Assembly (NCBI RefSeq): GCF_949298305.1 | Contig: NZ_CASFWU010000128.1 | Span: 1 to 7,167 of the forward strand | Origin: an uncultured Bacteroides sp. | GTDB taxonomy: Bacteria > Bacteroidota > Bacteroidia > Bacteroidales > Bacteroidaceae | Length of the DNA: 7,167 bases | Reading direction: 5' to 3' | Shown here: positions 6,868-7,167 of the stretch, one piece after another | Layout: every line of letters starts with the position of its first letter | How positions within the stretch are numbered: the stretch's first letter is position 1 | Position numbers and translations under genes: made by a program | Notes under the pieces: model-generated | What the model saw: only the letters and a program-made list of their open reading frames with translations | Told to the model about the DNA's origin: nothing | Database searches by the model: none

Positions 6868-6899
6868 TTACTCAAGTTCGCACTTGCGGACTTGAGTAA
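6868..6899. other. Strong 14-bp hairpin without T-tract
   Basis: Arm ttactcaagt (6868-6877) pairs perfectly with acttgagtaa (6890-6899). Inside it, T6878-G6889 is a wobble pair, and cgc (6879-6881) pairs with gcg (6886-6888), leaving the loop actt. Neither strand shows a T-tract after the stem, so it is not a typical intrinsic terminator. It could be a protein-binding palindrome or an RNA structure. Confidence 0.65.
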
Positions 6900-6945
6900 G
6901 ATGCTGTAGCGGACGAAGACGAATTAAGACACGGTGCAATTGAGG

Positions 6946-6974
6946 TTGCACAAAAAAGAATAGGATAATATTTG
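6946..6974 (+). promoter_or_regulatory. Possible promoter for the gene starting at 7129
   Basis: AATATTTG (6967-6974) matches the Bacteroides -7 box TAnnTTTG except at its first base. TTG at 6946-6948 lies 18 bases upstream as a partial -33 box. This would give a leader of about 145 bases before ATG 7129. The match is imperfect in AT-rich DNA, so it may be chance. Confidence 0.3.
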
Positions 6975-7128
6975 TAATTGTCGGGAACTGATATCTCGAA
7001 ATTTTTAAAGCTGTCGCCACGTACCGTCGTAATTGTATGGTTGTTGGTCTGTTTAGCTTCATTTCTGTCTTTTCGCAAGGTTATTCCGAAGTTTTTCCGT
7101 AAGTTTGCTTGCCTAAAGTTCAAACGAT

Positions 7129-7167
7129 ATGGAAATACAAGCCAATTATATCCGCCGCATTGAGATT
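7129..7167 (+). CDS. 5' end of an unidentified gene, possibly an AAA/SMC-like ATPase (3' end outside window)
   Basis: ATG at 7129 opens a frame that runs to the window edge and encodes MEIQANYIRRIEI. An in-frame TAA at 7114-7116 rules out a longer N-terminus except from codons between 7117 and 7128, where no start codon is seen. The purine-rich taaag (7114-7118) upstream is at best a weak ribosome site. The YIRRIEI pattern resembles the first beta strand of RecF/SMC-like ATP-binding proteins, which often start with a short I-x-x-I-x-I segment before the Walker A motif. Only 13 codons are visible, so the function is a guess; that a gene starts here is more likely than its identity. Confidence 0.45.
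   Translation, partial: MEIQANYIRRIEI

Larger units (their letters stand above)
6086..7128. other. Long intergenic region with repeats and hairpins, no convincing gene
   Basis: Open frames of 60-143 codons occur on both strands here (for example minus strand 6013-6444, plus strand 6436-6633, minus strand 6872-7123). They lack recognisable domains, have unsupported starts, and overlap the terminator or repeat arrays, so I do not call them. The stretch holds a perfect 12-bp palindrome gtttccggaaac (6103-6114), 23-bp tandem repeats (6275-6343), a 44-bp direct repeat (6372-6459), a palindrome array (6681-6758) and two hairpins (6790-6818, 6868-6899). I see nothing further between 6460 and 6638. 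A decayed gene cannot be excluded. Confidence 0.6.

Noticed and set aside
6978..7163. A 61-codon plus-strand frame with a hydrophobic segment (TVVIVWLLVCLASFLSF)
   Set aside because: TTG start, no ribosome site, and it overlaps the better-supported start at 7129 in another frame; a small membrane peptide cannot be strictly excluded.

Overview
This window looks like chromosomal DNA of a gut-type Bacteroidota, most likely Bacteroides or a close relative. The evidence is a SusC/SusD-family outer-membrane pair, genes without Shine-Dalgarno sequences, a Bacteroides-type promoter (a TAnnTTTG -7 box) ahead of the susC-like gene, and a partial PD-(D/E)XK protein of a kind common in that group. I cannot name the species. 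All recognisable genes lie on the + strand.

Layout. Bases 1-461 are the 3' end of an AAA-ATPase-like/PD-(D/E)XK nuclease-superfamily gene, closed by a strong intrinsic terminator (482-537). Bases 538-1101 are non-coding and unusual: a 22-bp direct repeat, a 21-bp tandem array, scattered copies of TACATCG and a G-run cluster, ending in a candidate promoter. Bases 1102-4368 encode a 1088-residue SusC/RagA-type TonB-dependent transporter. After 22 bases comes a 518-residue SusD/RagB-type surface lipoprotein (4391-5947). A strong hairpin plus T-tract (6033-6085) ends this two-gene unit. Bases 6086-7128 hold no convincing gene but contain several short imperfect repeat arrays and hairpins. The window ends 13 codons into a new gene (7129-7167), which may be an ATPase.

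How the genes work together. SusC-like and SusD-like proteins form an outer-membrane complex: the lipoprotein caps the TonB-dependent barrel and delivers bound glycan or peptide to it. The pair is set off by terminators at both ends. No glycoside hydrolase, peptidase, hybrid two-component sensor or ECF sigma/anti-sigma pair lies in the window, so the substrate cannot be inferred. The SusC-like protein has no N-terminal STN signalling domain, which argues against direct FecR-type trans-envelope regulation through this transporter.

I found no clear new biological system. The part most worth a second look is the non-coding DNA: four unrelated sequence families, each repeating at about 21-23 bp, flank the susCD unit. 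Their function is unknown, and they may simply be decaying intergenic repeats.
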